NCBI GenBank assembly: GCA_002715375.1
Contig: PAZA01000041.1
Location: forward strand, 1-41,616
Length of the DNA stretch: 41,616 nucleotides
Reading direction: 5' to 3'
Source of the DNA: Halobacteriovoraceae bacterium
GTDB lineage: Bacteria; Bdellovibrionota; Bacteriovoracia; Bacteriovoracales; Bacteriovoracaceae
Under the pieces are notes generated by a model, which did no database searches, was not told where the DNA came from, and saw only the letters and a list, made by a program, of their open reading frames with translations. Numbering within the stretch: the first letter of the stretch is position 1; every line of letters begins with the position of its first letter. A program made the translations under genes and the position numbers. Positions 1 to 8,275 of this stretch are shown here, in pieces.

Positions 1-373
1 AATAGAGAGTAAATAAAAAAAAATAAAAAGATGAATATTTCTTTATACTTTGATGAAATATCTTTCAACTGGCATAAAAAATTATCAATCATAAATTCGT
101 TTTAGTTTTTTTTTTTTACCAATAAATAAAAAAACGGATCAATTTTTTTTTTTTTTTTATTTTCTAATTAGCTAATTTATTTATGTTTTTACCTAAAAAT
201 AAAAACTGTATTTAGCTTAAAACATTCCTGTTTCATAAAAAATAATTTGTAAGCATTCTCTGCCTTAAAATACTCATAATAAGCCGATAAGAAGAATTAA
301 GAAGAAGAAAGGAGAGCAGTTTAAATATTTAAATTCATTACTGAACTCTATTGAGTTTTTAAAGGAGGGTTTC
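1..373. other. AT-rich non-coding leader
   Basis: No credible gene is seen here. The stretch is extremely A+T rich and contains two long T runs, around 107-117 and 142-158, separated by an A-rich segment. The last part (about 291-370) becomes purine rich and ends in a strong Shine-Dalgarno sequence, AAAGGAGG at 361-368, that serves the GTG start at 374. It presumably carries the promoter of the basic repeat protein, but I could not place a -35/-10 pair with acceptable spacing. Confidence 0.6.
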
Positions 374-2035
374 GTGAAAGCATTGAAGATGATTCTCTTG
401 GCACTATGCTTGGTTCCTATTGGACAGGCCCTTGGTCAGGAGACTAAAGCACCAGACGATGATGGCCCAAATGAGCCCTCGGAAAAGTTCGGATCTCCAG
501 TTAAAGGCCCTAAGTGTGGGGAGTTACAGGGGATTGGTATTGGGATGGTTGATGAGTGTCTGGGGAAGCCAGTTCCTCAGCGGAAAAGCTGTGTAGATGG
601 AAATAAGCGGAAGTTTATGGGTCTTCTCATGAATAAGTATGGGCGGAAGTGTGCGTTTGTAGGGGATATTGTTGGCCGGTACGCAAGACAAAAAGGTCTT
701 GAAGTTCGGGAAGGAAGTGGACCTAGAAGAATTAAAAAAGGACCAAATCCTAGGCGGGTTTGTCCAAGGTGGAAGGCAGCGGCCCGGAGAGTTCTCAACA
801 ATTGTAAGAGTAAGAGAGGACCAAAGCGTAGGTATTGCGCCATTAGGGCGGTACGTATGTATTCAGCTGCTGTTGAAAGAAACCGTTTTATAAGGAAAGT
901 ATGTCCGAATTTAGGCAATCATATCAAGGGTCTTGCTATGAAAGCTCTTGGGCCTAAATTAACCAATGCAATGGAAAAACGGTATAACAAGAGAAGGTCA
1001 AATAATAAAAGGTTTTGCCGTCCTTTATACAGCAAGTATAGAAAAGGAATAAACAAATGTACTCGAGTTAGAAACAAGTTTAGATGTCTAAATAATCTTA
1101 AAAAGAGGTTTGATAGGGATATTAGAAAGCCTAGATTAAGAGTTTGCCGCCACGTAGGGAATTCCCTGGCCCAATACGCTTATAGTAAAAGAAGCTTAAG
1201 AAGGGCCATGAGTCGGATGAGAGGCGAAAAAATTAGGCATTACTCCACAAAGCGTCGAGTAGCCAAGCGTGCAAATAAAAGAGTTTGTAGAAATATTGAA
1301 ATCAAGGCAAGAAAGGCGCTTCTTTTCTGCTCAAAGAAACCTCCAAGAAACAAAATGGCTTGTGTTACTAAGGCCAAAAGGAAATTTGATCAACAGGTAA
1401 GAAGGGCACGGGGTTGTCGAGGCCTTGATAGAAAACTTGGAAATTACGCAAGAAGCTTGAAGTTACCTGATCCAAGTAAAAGGCGTCCCTCTTCAGTTAA
1501 GCGTAGAAATATACGTAAAAGAGGAATTGCTAAAGCTTGCCGAAACTTAGAAAAAAGCACTAAAAGGGCAATTAACAGATGTGCCAGGTTTAAAAATGTC
1601 AGAAAAAAAGTAACATGTGCCCGTAAAACTAAAGCTAAGTTTGATAGGCAATTAAGGCAAAGAAAGTTTAGAAAATGCCGTGGTCTTAACAGAAAAATTG
1701 AAAGGCATGCGACAAGGAAGGGCTTTGGTAAGAGGAATATGATGAGGATGAGCAAAGTTGTTAAAGGTCGTCCAGGAGGTCCTAGGAAACCTGCGTCTGT
1801 TGCAAAACGCCGAAGACAGTTAAGTAAATGTAAAAACTTTATGAGGTTTTTTAACAGTGCTCACAGATTTTGTATGAAGAAGAAAAACCCTGCGAAAATC
1901 AAAAGATGTGCAATGAGGTCTCAAAGAAAGATTATGCAAAGGAAGAGGAAGGCAAGGTTTAATCCAAGTACTTGCCCAAGAAGGCATAGAAACTTTGAGG
2001 CTAAAATGAGTAGGATGAGAAGAGGCGGAAGGTAG
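374..2035 (+). CDS. Secreted, highly basic protein with six four-cysteine repeats
   Basis: The function is not recognised. The start is GTG, preceded by AAAGGAGG. The N-terminus (residues 1-22) is a typical signal peptide ending near ALGQ, followed by a short acidic linker (about 23-40). The rest is six tandem units of about 82-97 residues. Each has four cysteines spaced C-x13-C-x(8-11)-C-x(17-21)-C. The first cysteines are residues 48, 130, 215, 305, 389 and 486, so 24 cysteines lie in the repeats. Roughly a third of the repeat residues are Lys or Arg by eye, so the protein must be strongly cationic. Repeats share patterns such as CRxLxxK and KxKFD before the fourth cysteine. Paired cysteines and export suggest two disulfides per unit (inference). 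It stands alone, followed by a strong terminator. It could be an envelope, DNA- or polyanion-binding, or toxic protein; nothing in the sequence decides this. Confidence 0.85.
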   Translation: MKALKMILLALCLVPIGQALGQETKAPDDDGPNEPSEKFGSPVKGPKCGELQGIGIGMVDECLGKPVPQRKSCVDGNKRKFMGLLMNKYGRKCAFVGDIVGRYARQKGLEVREGSGPRRIKKGPNPRRVCPRWKAAARRVLNNCKSKRGPKRRYCAIRAVRMYSAAVERNRFIRKVCPNLGNHIKGLAMKALGPKLTNAMEKRYNKRRSNNKRFCRPLYSKYRKGINKCTRVRNKFRCLNNLKKRFDRDIRKPRLRVCRHVGNSLAQYAYSKRSLRRAMSRMRGEKIRHYSTKRRVAKRANKRVCRNIEIKARKALLFCSKKPPRNKMACVTKAKRKFDQQVRRARGCRGLDRKLGNYARSLKLPDPSKRRPSSVKRRNIRKRGIAKACRNLEKSTKRAINRCARFKNVRKKVTCARKTKAKFDRQLRQRKFRKCRGLNRKIERHATRKGFGKRNMMRMSKVVKGRPGGPRKPASVAKRRRQLSKCKNFMRFFNSAHRFCMKKKNPAKIKRCAMRSQRKIMQRKRKARFNPSTCPRRHRNFEAKMSRMRRGGR

Positions 2036-2089
2036 GAATACCCATTGGGAATTCATTAAAACCTAGCTTTTAAAAAAATGAAAAAAGAG

Positions 2090-2118
2090 GGGCCAGTTTT
2101 AGACTGGCCCTTTTTTTT
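2090..2118 (+). terminator. Rho-independent terminator
   Basis: A perfect 8-bp stem (GGGCCAGT at 2090-2097, ACTGGCCC at 2103-2110) with a 5-base loop is followed by eight T residues (2111-2118). It is preceded by an A-rich run, so it may also work on the opposite strand. It ends the transcript of the basic repeat protein. Confidence 0.92.
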
Positions 2119-2158
2119 GAAGATTATTTATTTAAGAAAAAAAGTTAAAGTTAAATTA

Positions 2159-2187
2159 TTTACAAATAAGGCGGGAGTGTGTAGAGT
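2159..2187 (+). promoter_or_regulatory. Candidate promoter of the MTA/SAH deaminase gene
   Basis: TTTACA at 2159-2164 (5/6 to the sigma-70 -35 consensus) is separated by 17 bases from TAGAGT at 2182-2187 (4/6 to the -10). The pair lies between the upstream terminator and the gene at 2219. It is pattern matching only in AT-rich DNA. Confidence 0.35.
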
Positions 2188-2218
2188 GGGTCAATTTAAC
2201 TAAAAAAGGAAAAGGCCC

Positions 2219-3541
2219 ATGAAGAAAGTTGACCTCATTTTGGACCCCAAGGGTTTTATCCAAAACGTAGGCACTCGGCCGACCTTAGTTCATGGAAAAG
2301 TCATTGTCGTCTCAAAAGGCGAGATCGTAGATCTTTGCACTCTCAATGAATCAAGAGAGAAATATCAATCAGAAAATATTGTCAGTCTTAAAGACCATAT
2401 ATTAATCCCAGGTCTTGTTAATGCTCACAACCACCTTTCAATGAGCTTAATGAGGGGGATTGCGGATGACCTTCCCCTTATGGAGTGGCTCCAAAACCAT
2501 ATTTGGCCAACAGAAACAAAGTTTGTAGGGCCAGACTTTGTTAAAGATGGGGCCATGCTTGCTATTGCTGAAATGTTTCTAACTGGAACCACAACTTCTA
2601 GTGATATGTACTTCTTTCCGGGAGATGTTTCAGAGGCATTTTTAAAAGCAGGGATGCGGGGTCAATTGGTCACACCAATTCTGGATTTTCCTACAAATTA
2701 TGCTCAAAATATTGACGAATACGTTAAAAAAGCCGTTGTTCTTGCTGAAAAATACAGTGATTCATCACTTATTGATATCGGGTTTGGTCCTCATGCCCCG
2801 TACACAGTTAGTGACGAGAGTTTTAAAAAGATTATTAAGGCCAATGAAAAGCTTAACCTTCCTATTCAAATACACCTCCATGAAACAAAGGGGGAGTGTG
2901 ATGAGTCTCAAAAGAATTTTGGCATGAGACCAATGGAAAGGCTTAATAAATTAGGGCTTTTTGACTTTGATGTCCAATGTGTTCATATGACTCAAATGAT
3001 TGAGGAGGAAATAGAGCTGGCCCACTCAAAAAACCTTTCAATAATTCATTGCCCAGAATCCAATATGAAGTTAGCAAGTGGTATTTGTCCGGTTCCAAAA
3101 CTTCTTTCAAAGGGAGTTAACGTCGCTCTTGGGACCGATGGGGCCGCTAGTAATAATGATTTAAGCCTTTTAGGAGAGATGAAAACAGCGGCTCTTTTAG
3201 GCAAGGTTAACGAACTTGACCCAACTGTCTGTAATTCTGAGGAAATCTTTTTAATGGCCACTTTAGGGGGAGCCAAGGCCCTAGGTCTTGAAGACAGTAT
3301 TGGTGAGATCAAAGTAGGGAAAAGGGCCGATATTGTTGCCATAAGAGAAGACGGTTTGATCGATAGTTTTCCAAATTACAATTTTCTGTCCAATCTGATT
3401 TACTCTCAATCGAGTCAGAAAGTTGATTCCGTTTGGGTTGATGGAAAAAGAGTACTAGAAGAAGGTTCTTTGATAACACTTCAAAAAAGTGAGCTATTAA
3501 CAAAAACAAGGGCCTGGCAGGAAAAGTTATCACAAAAGTAG
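2219..3541 (+). CDS. mtaD: 5-methylthioadenosine/S-adenosylhomocysteine deaminase (amidohydrolase)
   Basis: Metal-dependent cytosolic amidohydrolase that deaminates methylthioadenosine and/or S-adenosylhomocysteine to the inosine form, feeding purine and methionine salvage. The metal ligands are visible in the family order: HNH at residues 70-72, HLHE at 219-222 and H256, and the catalytic/metal Asp D307 in GTDGAASNND. HAPYT (192-196) is a hallmark of the MtaD/SsnA subgroup. At 440 residues the length is normal. The ATG at 2219 follows the purine run AAAAAAGGAAAAGG. The gene is convergent with a purine nucleoside phosphorylase only 20 bases away, which fits a salvage role. Related SsnA-type or guanine deaminases share the fold, so the exact substrate is by family resemblance. 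Confidence 0.87.
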   Translation: MKKVDLILDPKGFIQNVGTRPTLVHGKVIVVSKGEIVDLCTLNESREKYQSENIVSLKDHILIPGLVNAHNHLSMSLMRGIADDLPLMEWLQNHIWPTETKFVGPDFVKDGAMLAIAEMFLTGTTTSSDMYFFPGDVSEAFLKAGMRGQLVTPILDFPTNYAQNIDEYVKKAVVLAEKYSDSSLIDIGFGPHAPYTVSDESFKKIIKANEKLNLPIQIHLHETKGECDESQKNFGMRPMERLNKLGLFDFDVQCVHMTQMIEEEIELAHSKNLSIIHCPESNMKLASGICPVPKLLSKGVNVALGTDGAASNNDLSLLGEMKTAALLGKVNELDPTVCNSEEIFLMATLGGAKALGLEDSIGEIKVGKRADIVAIREDGLIDSFPNYNFLSNLIYSQSSQKVDSVWVDGKRVLEEGSLITLQKSELLTKTRAWQEKLSQK

Positions 3542-3552
3542 AAAGAAAATGT

Positions 3553-3575
3553 CCCGAACTTTAAGAAAGTTTGGG
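3553..3575 (-). terminator. Candidate hairpin terminator at the 3' end of the PNP gene
   Basis: A 10-bp inverted repeat (3553-3562 with 3566-3575, one G-T wobble, 3-base loop) overlaps the stop codon of the minus-strand PNP gene. On the minus strand it is followed by a T-rich but interrupted tail. It may act as a terminator between the two convergent genes. Confidence 0.45.
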
Positions 3576-4373
3576 AAGGACTTCTGTAACCAGTTCGCTC
3601 ATATTTTCAGCTGCTTCTCCGGCTTTTTTATAAACTTCTTCGAGAGAGTGGGCCCCTCCGGCAATTCCCGTTGCCAGATTGGTGATACAACTTAAGGCCA
3701 AAACTTTGAGACCTGAATGTCTTGCCACTAAAACCTCTGGAATTGTAGACATACCCACGGCATCCACGCCTACTTTTTTCATTAGCTGAATTTCAGCAGC
3801 AGATTCGAAGGAAGGTCCCTTATTCCCGAGATAAACTCCTTCGTGAAGTTTGATATTTTTTTCTTTTGCAATAGATTTAATTGTTTCCCGCCAATGAGAG
3901 TCATAAACGTTCGACATATCCGGAAAGCGGGTTCCAAACTGCTCTTCATTTGGACCGACAAGTGGGTTTTCAAAAAACCAGTTAACATGATCCTTTATAA
4001 GCATAATATCACCAGGCTTATGATCCGGATGAATACCTCCTGCGGCATTACTGATGATCATCTTTTTGATTCCAAGGAGAGAAAAGATGCGAACAGGGTA
4101 TGTTATTTGCTTGGAATGATAGCCTTCATAAAAGTGAAAGCGTCCTTTCATACCAAGAACATTAACACCATTTAAAGTACCCATAAGAAGGGTTCCTTCA
4201 TGGCCTTCTGCTGTTGATTGGCAAAAGTGGGGCACCTCTTGGTAAGGAATACTTGTTTGAATGTCCATTTTCGATAGTAATCCACCAAGACCTGATCCCA
4301 TAATTATAGCAACTTCGGGATTAAAGGTTGGGTTTGTATTTCGAAGGAAGCTCACTGTTTCGTCATAATTCAT
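3561..4373 (-). CDS. punA: Purine nucleoside phosphorylase (trimeric PNP/MTAP family)
   Basis: Phosphorolytic cleavage of purine nucleosides (inosine/guanosine type) to base and ribose-1-phosphate. The 270 residues match the usual length of the trimeric family. Visible signatures are GSGLGG near residue 27 (phosphate binding), GRFHFYEGY near 76, NAAGGIH near 109, and the GPSFESAAEI...VGMSTIPEV block (about 186-215) containing the purine-site Glu. The ATG is preceded by AAAGGATAGAGC on the minus strand. It is convergent with the MTA/SAH deaminase, whose deaminated products would be substrates. A methylthioinosine-preferring enzyme (MTIP) in the same family is the main alternative and would fit the MtaD neighbour well; sequence inspection alone does not separate them. 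Confidence 0.88.
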   Translation of the reverse strand: MNYDETVSFLRNTNPTFNPEVAIIMGSGLGGLLSKMDIQTSIPYQEVPHFCQSTAEGHEGTLLMGTLNGVNVLGMKGRFHFYEGYHSKQITYPVRIFSLLGIKKMIISNAAGGIHPDHKPGDIMLIKDHVNWFFENPLVGPNEEQFGTRFPDMSNVYDSHWRETIKSIAKEKNIKLHEGVYLGNKGPSFESAAEIQLMKKVGVDAVGMSTIPEVLVARHSGLKVLALSCITNLATGIAGGAHSLEEVYKKAGEAAENMSELVTEVLPKLS

Positions 4374-4419
4374 GCTCTATCCTTTTAGCAAAGCATCTTA
4401 AATTAAAGAAAAGAGATGA

Positions 4420-4448
4420 ATTCTACATATTTTATTGATACGTGACAA
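4420..4448 (-). promoter_or_regulatory. Sigma-70-type promoter of the PNP gene
   Basis: On the minus strand TTGTCA (4443-4448; 5/6) and TAGAAT (4420-4425; 5/6) are separated by exactly 17 bases. The start codon at 4373 is about 47 bases downstream. Confidence 0.6.
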
Positions 4449-4470
4449 TAATCTTTTAGGCTTTTTCAGC

Positions 4471-4893
4471 TTATGCGGCTTTTTTAATGTTTAAAAGAGT
4501 CTCTTGAGTGTCAAGGTCCTTAATGATTCTTAAACTCCCGGCGTAGAAGGTGGGGTGCTCCTTAAGAATCCACCGCCCAACCTCTTCACAGTATATGGTC
4601 ATGAGGTCACTGCCTTTTAGTGATTTTTGAAGATTTTTAAGAAAGCTCAGCTCTTTTCTTAACTCCTCTTTGCTTTTAAGTTTGTGAGACAGCTCGAGTC
4701 TGTAAATCCTTAATATATAAGATAAAAGCTTAAGCGCCTTTTCTTTTTGTTTTGTTAATTCCAAGGGCCAGGGACCTTTACCATTTCCATGATATTTTTT
4801 TAGGGACCTTATTTGGGCGTCAAACTCAAAGCATTTATCAATGAGAGCGCTTATAAAGTCTTTTTTCATTTTATTAAGGTAAATTTGGTTCAA
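4471..4893 (-). CDS. Hypothetical helical protein
   Basis: No family is recognised. The 140-residue product is rich in Lys, Leu and Glu and looks mostly alpha-helical, with no signal peptide or membrane segment. The frame opens with TTG at 4893, preceded on the minus strand by GGGAGAG at good spacing. The first ATG (codon 9) has no visible ribosome binding site, so I keep the TTG. A conserved-looking stretch near residues 100-125 (EEVGRWILKEHPTFYAGS) hints at a folded C-terminal half. It lies between PNP and a small envelope-protein gene with 171 bases free upstream, so it is probably monocistronic. Confidence 0.6.
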   Translation of the reverse strand: MNQIYLNKMKKDFISALIDKCFEFDAQIRSLKKYHGNGKGPWPLELTKQKEKALKLLSYILRIYRLELSHKLKSKEELRKELSFLKNLQKSLKGSDLMTIYCEEVGRWILKEHPTFYAGSLRIIKDLDTQETLLNIKKAA

Positions 4894-5064
4894 GCTTCTC
4901 TCCCGACCAGAAAATAATCCTTTTTTTAATATTTTAAATGATTTTTTTGGTCTTGGGTCTAATTCTATTAAGGAGGTCCTTGGACAAGTTGAATAAATGC
5001 CTTTTCTTGGGGGGTTGCCAAACCTTTATTGGCTTTTAAAGTTTTAAATTAAAAGTAAACGGGG

Positions 5065-5577
5065 TTAATAACCTTGCAAAAAACCCACAAAAAGCCTGTG
5101 CTGTTTAAAGTTATGAACCTCAGCTCCTACGATCAAACCAAGGCTCCTTGAAAAATTGATATCCATTCCAACACCAAAATTTAAAGCTGCGCTATATGTT
5201 TTTTCTTTAGGGTCTGCATTGGAGGTTTCATCTTCAGTTTTAAAGATTCCAACAGCTTCGACATTGAGGAAAGGCTGCAGAAAAGGGACAGGTTCACTGT
5301 AGTGAGGGTAAAAAGAGGCGCCAAAACCTAAATCTCCCTGAAGAATATTAATTGTCCCCATGGAAGATTGAGAATAGGCGAAAGAACCAGCAAAGCGGAA
5401 GGTGTTTCCAAAGGACAATTGTGTCTTAAAAAGTGTTCCTTTTTTATAATTAACGGAGGATTCCTCAGTTTCTGCTAAAGGACCACCAAAAAACCTCACT
5501 TGGAAAATGGCGTAAGTCCTTGGCGAGAAACTAAAAAAAACGAGCAGGGAAAGAATTAAGACAAGCTTTTTTCTCAT
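5065..5577 (-). CDS. Small exported outer-membrane-like (beta-barrel) protein
   Basis: The function is unknown. From the ATG at 5577 the protein begins with a classical signal peptide (MRKK, a hydrophobic core, cleavage near TYA). The mature part has alternating hydrophobic/polar strands rich in Gly, Phe and Ser and ends in an aromatic residue (GFLQGY), as beta-barrel outer membrane proteins often do. A longer reading from GTG at 5613 has a weak GGAA ribosome binding site just after the stop codon of the upstream hydrolase. That would place the signal peptide 12 residues inside, so I prefer 5577. The gene directly follows the alpha/beta hydrolase and is probably in the same transcript. Confidence 0.62.
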   Translation of the reverse strand: MRKKLVLILSLLVFFSFSPRTYAIFQVRFFGGPLAETEESSVNYKKGTLFKTQLSFGNTFRFAGSFAYSQSSMGTINILQGDLGFGASFYPHYSEPVPFLQPFLNVEAVGIFKTEDETSNADPKEKTYSAALNFGVGMDINFSRSLGLIVGAEVHNFKQHRLFVGFLQGY

Positions 5578-5628
5578 TAAAAAATAAATATTGTTGAAAA
5601 ATTGCAACACCACTTAATTTTCCATTCT

Positions 5629-6495
5629 TCAGAGTCTTTTTGAAATATTGTTTAGGATAAAGCTTCTCAAGTAGGTTTTATATTTGGGGAAGGCATAAGT
5701 GTCCATATGGCCAGCACCTTCAATAATATGAAAAGAGACTTTAGATTTACCAAAATGGGAAGACTGTTTTCTTGCGAGGCCTATTGGAATCCAGTCATCT
5801 TTTTCAGCATAAAGGATTAGAACATTTGTTTTAACTTTTTTTGCCCATCTGAAGGCCTCAAAGCTATGTTTTTTAAAAAAAAAGTCAATAAGTTTGGAAG
5901 GGTATTTTTTATAAAGGATTTTTGCCGTATCCATCATAGAAGTCATTGGGTTTCTTAGAACAAGACCATTAAGATTCAATTCGGAGGCCACATAGGTTGC
6001 GACTGCCGTCCCCATAGAGGCTCCATAAACAAAAAAGGCATGATTTTTTGGTAAGTTTTTCCTGATTTTTTGGGCAAGGGTCAATGAATTTAATAGGATT
6101 GTTTTTTCGGAAGGGGTTTCTCCACTAAGGTCCCGTCCATAACCGGGATATTCAGTAATAATAATGTTAAGAGGAAGGCCTTCTAAATTTGAAAGAATCT
6201 CTCTATTTTCACAAGCAGATCTGCCACTTCCGTGAAAGAAAATAAGGGTGGCCTTGGCATTTTCTGTTTTCATTTTGTAATAGCGGAGGTTTTGACCTTT
6301 GAATTCCTCTTCTTTTGTAGCAAAGCCTCTTTTTTTGAGTTCAGGACAAAATTTAAAATTTTGGTCACTTGGAATGAAAGTTGCTTGGTCTACTGTCTCT
6401 TGGATAAACCAAAAAAGAAAAATTAAGAGCCCAATAAAAAGTGGAGAACCAATCAATAAAATTTGTTTAAAGGAGCTTTTCTTTTCCTCTTTCAT
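5629..6495 (-). CDS. Membrane-anchored alpha/beta hydrolase
   Basis: Serine hydrolase of the alpha/beta fold, resembling the Bem46/ABHD13/YqkD-like group. Residues about 12-31 form one transmembrane segment, so the catalytic domain probably sits outside the inner membrane. Visible elements are HGSGRS (oxyanion region, near 95), the nucleophile elbow GASMG (near 158), the acidic residue in EKDDWIP (near 232) and the histidine in GAGHMD (near 262). The order and spacing are right for a working triad. The ATG has a good GAGGGAA site upstream. The gene starts 24 bases after pntB and is followed closely by a small envelope protein. The substrate cannot be told. Confidence 0.8.
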   Translation of the reverse strand: MKEEKKSSFKQILLIGSPLFIGLLIFLFWFIQETVDQATFIPSDQNFKFCPELKKRGFATKEEEFKGQNLRYYKMKTENAKATLIFFHGSGRSACENREILSNLEGLPLNIIITEYPGYGRDLSGETPSEKTILLNSLTLAQKIRKNLPKNHAFFVYGASMGTAVATYVASELNLNGLVLRNPMTSMMDTAKILYKKYPSKLIDFFFKKHSFEAFRWAKKVKTNVLILYAEKDDWIPIGLARKQSSHFGKSKVSFHIIEGAGHMDTYAFPKYKTYLRSFILNNISKRL

Positions 6496-6519
6496 GAAAG
6501 GTTCCCTCTTGACCTTGGG

Positions 6520-7899
6520 TTAGCTTTCTTTAAAGTAAGAAATAAGCGAATGTATGCTTGATTTAGCATCACCAAATAGCATCCTGGCGTTGTTTTTAAG
6601 GAATAAAGGGTTGGCAATTCCAGCAAATCCACTTGCCATTGATCTTTTAAGAATAATTACTGTTTTAGCGTAGTCCGCATTGATGATAGGCATCCCATAA
6701 ATGGGACTACCTTCGGATTCTCTTGCATCAGGGTTTACAACATCATTCGCACCTATTACGACACAGACGTCAGTAGATTCCATTGATGGGTTAATGGCAT
6801 CCATTTCAAAGAGTTGCTCATAAGGAATGTCTGCTTCTGCTAGAAGGACATTCATATGGCCAGGCATTCTTCCAGCGACTGGATGGATTCCAAACTTGAC
6901 TTCACACCCATTATTTTCAAGTAATTCAGCTAACTCTTTTACACTGTGTTGGGCTTGGGCAACGGCCATACCATAACCAGGAATAAAGGATACGCTTTGG
7001 GCGGCTTCCAAGATAAGTGCAGCGTCCTCTGGGACAATCGGTTTAACCTCACCTTTGACATCTTTTGAGTCTCCTGATGTGGAGGTGGCCCCCATTCCTC
7101 CAAAGAGAACGTGGGCCAAAGTACGGTTCATGGCCTTACACATGATATTTGTCAGGATAAGACCGCTGGCCCCGACGATCGCACCAGCAACAATCAAAAG
7201 ATTGTTATTGACGACAAAACCTGCCGCTGAGGCTGCAATACCTGAGTAGCTATTAAGGAGGGCAATAACAACTGGCATGTCAGCTCCACCAATGGGGATA
7301 ACTAAAAGGATTCCTAATAGGAGGGCAATGCCGGCCATAATAAAGAAAGATTGTTCACCGATCGAAGGACCTGTTGCGAAGGCAAAGGCACAACAAAAAG
7401 AAGTAATTAAAAGAGCGGCATTTATTAATTTCTGTCCAACAAAGAGGACAGGTTTACCCGATAAAGTTTCACTTAATTTTCCCCAAGCGATTAGACTACC
7501 TGTCAATGTAATGCCACCTATTATGACAGATAATGCCACAGTGGCTGCCGTAAAAGTTGTTAAGCTGGGGTTTGAGGCATAGGCTCCCCAACCAACTAAA
7601 AGGGAAGAAATCCCACCAAAACCATTGAGAAGGGCCACCATTTCTGGCATGGCAGTCATTTTTATGAGTTTCGCCGCCAAGACTCCAACGATGGAGCCTA
7701 CAACCATTCCAATAAGAATCATTTGATAACTTAAAATTTCTTTACTAACGAGGCTTGCAAGAATGGCAATCAGCATACCTAAAGAGGAGTGCATATTACC
7801 TTTCCTCGCCGTAGAGGGGTGGCCAAGTTTCTTTAGTCCATTTACAAAGAAAAATGCTGCCAAAATATAGGCAAGATTAATGATAAGTGCTCTGTCCAT
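6520..7899 (-). CDS. pntB: NAD(P) transhydrogenase subunit beta
   Basis: Inner-membrane beta subunit of proton-translocating transhydrogenase, which drives hydride transfer from NADH to NADP+ with the proton gradient. The 459-residue length is normal. Residues about 1-270 are a run of hydrophobic helices (domain II). The C-terminal third is the NADP(H)-binding domain III, with GYGMAVAQAQ near residue 305, the HPVAGRMPGHMNVLLAEA block near 340, and GANDVVNP near 390. The start has AGAGGGATGG upstream. It is the last gene of pntAA-pntAB-pntB, 72 bases after pntAB. It matters for NADPH supply. Confidence 0.96.
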   Translation of the reverse strand: MDRALIINLAYILAAFFFVNGLKKLGHPSTARKGNMHSSLGMLIAILASLVSKEILSYQMILIGMVVGSIVGVLAAKLIKMTAMPEMVALLNGFGGISSLLVGWGAYASNPSLTTFTAATVALSVIIGGITLTGSLIAWGKLSETLSGKPVLFVGQKLINAALLITSFCCAFAFATGPSIGEQSFFIMAGIALLLGILLVIPIGGADMPVVIALLNSYSGIAASAAGFVVNNNLLIVAGAIVGASGLILTNIMCKAMNRTLAHVLFGGMGATSTSGDSKDVKGEVKPIVPEDAALILEAAQSVSFIPGYGMAVAQAQHSVKELAELLENNGCEVKFGIHPVAGRMPGHMNVLLAEADIPYEQLFEMDAINPSMESTDVCVVIGANDVVNPDARESEGSPIYGMPIINADYAKTVIILKRSMASGFAGIANPLFLKNNARMLFGDAKSSIHSLISYFKES

Positions 7900-7971
7900 G
7901 TACCCATCCCTCTTTAAGAATTAGAAAATAAATTTTACCCAACGCCAAATTCTTTGCCTTTTTTATTGGCC

Positions 7972-8274
7972 TTATTTATTTGCGTCCTTTTTCTTAAACA
8001 TTTCAAGCATTCTATCAGTTACAAGGTAACCACCAACAACGTTAGTCATAGCAAAAGCTACGGCCAAAAAACCAAGAATAGAAGCCAGTGAGGTTGCCTC
8101 TTCTGATTGGCCTGTCAGAGAAATAGCACCCAGAAGAGTAATACCACTAATGGCGTTAGATCCGCTCATAAGGGGGGTGTGTAACGTGGCCGGGACTTTT
8201 GAAATGAGTTCAAAGCCAAGAAAGGTCGCAAGAAGTAAGATAAAGAGTAAGTAAATGATTGTGTGTCCATCCAT
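7972..8274 (-). CDS. pntAB: NAD(P) transhydrogenase subunit alpha, membrane part
   Basis: This 100-residue subunit carries the membrane helices that in E. coli form the C-terminal part of PntA. Three hydrophobic helices are visible, and the HTPLMSGSNAISGI segment (near residue 31) is characteristic. It begins one base after the pntAA stop codon with TAGGAG as ribosome binding site, so the two are translationally coupled. The split alpha arrangement is common in alphaproteobacteria and other lineages, so it is not a frameshift. Confidence 0.95.
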   Translation of the reverse strand: MDGHTIIYLLFILLLATFLGFELISKVPATLHTPLMSGSNAISGITLLGAISLTGQSEEATSLASILGFLAVAFAMTNVVGGYLVTDRMLEMFKKKDANK

Positions 8275-8275
8275 T

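Noticed and set aside
107-158. Long T runs as a terminator or phase-variable tract
   Set aside because: No hairpin precedes them and no start codon or promoter lies at a position that their length would control.
4971-5036. Short plus-strand ORF after AAGGAGG at 4971-4977 in the gap upstream of the hypothetical gene
   Set aside because: Only 16-19 codons without a recognisable product; start spacing is poor. Chance Shine-Dalgarno in AT-rich DNA is likely.
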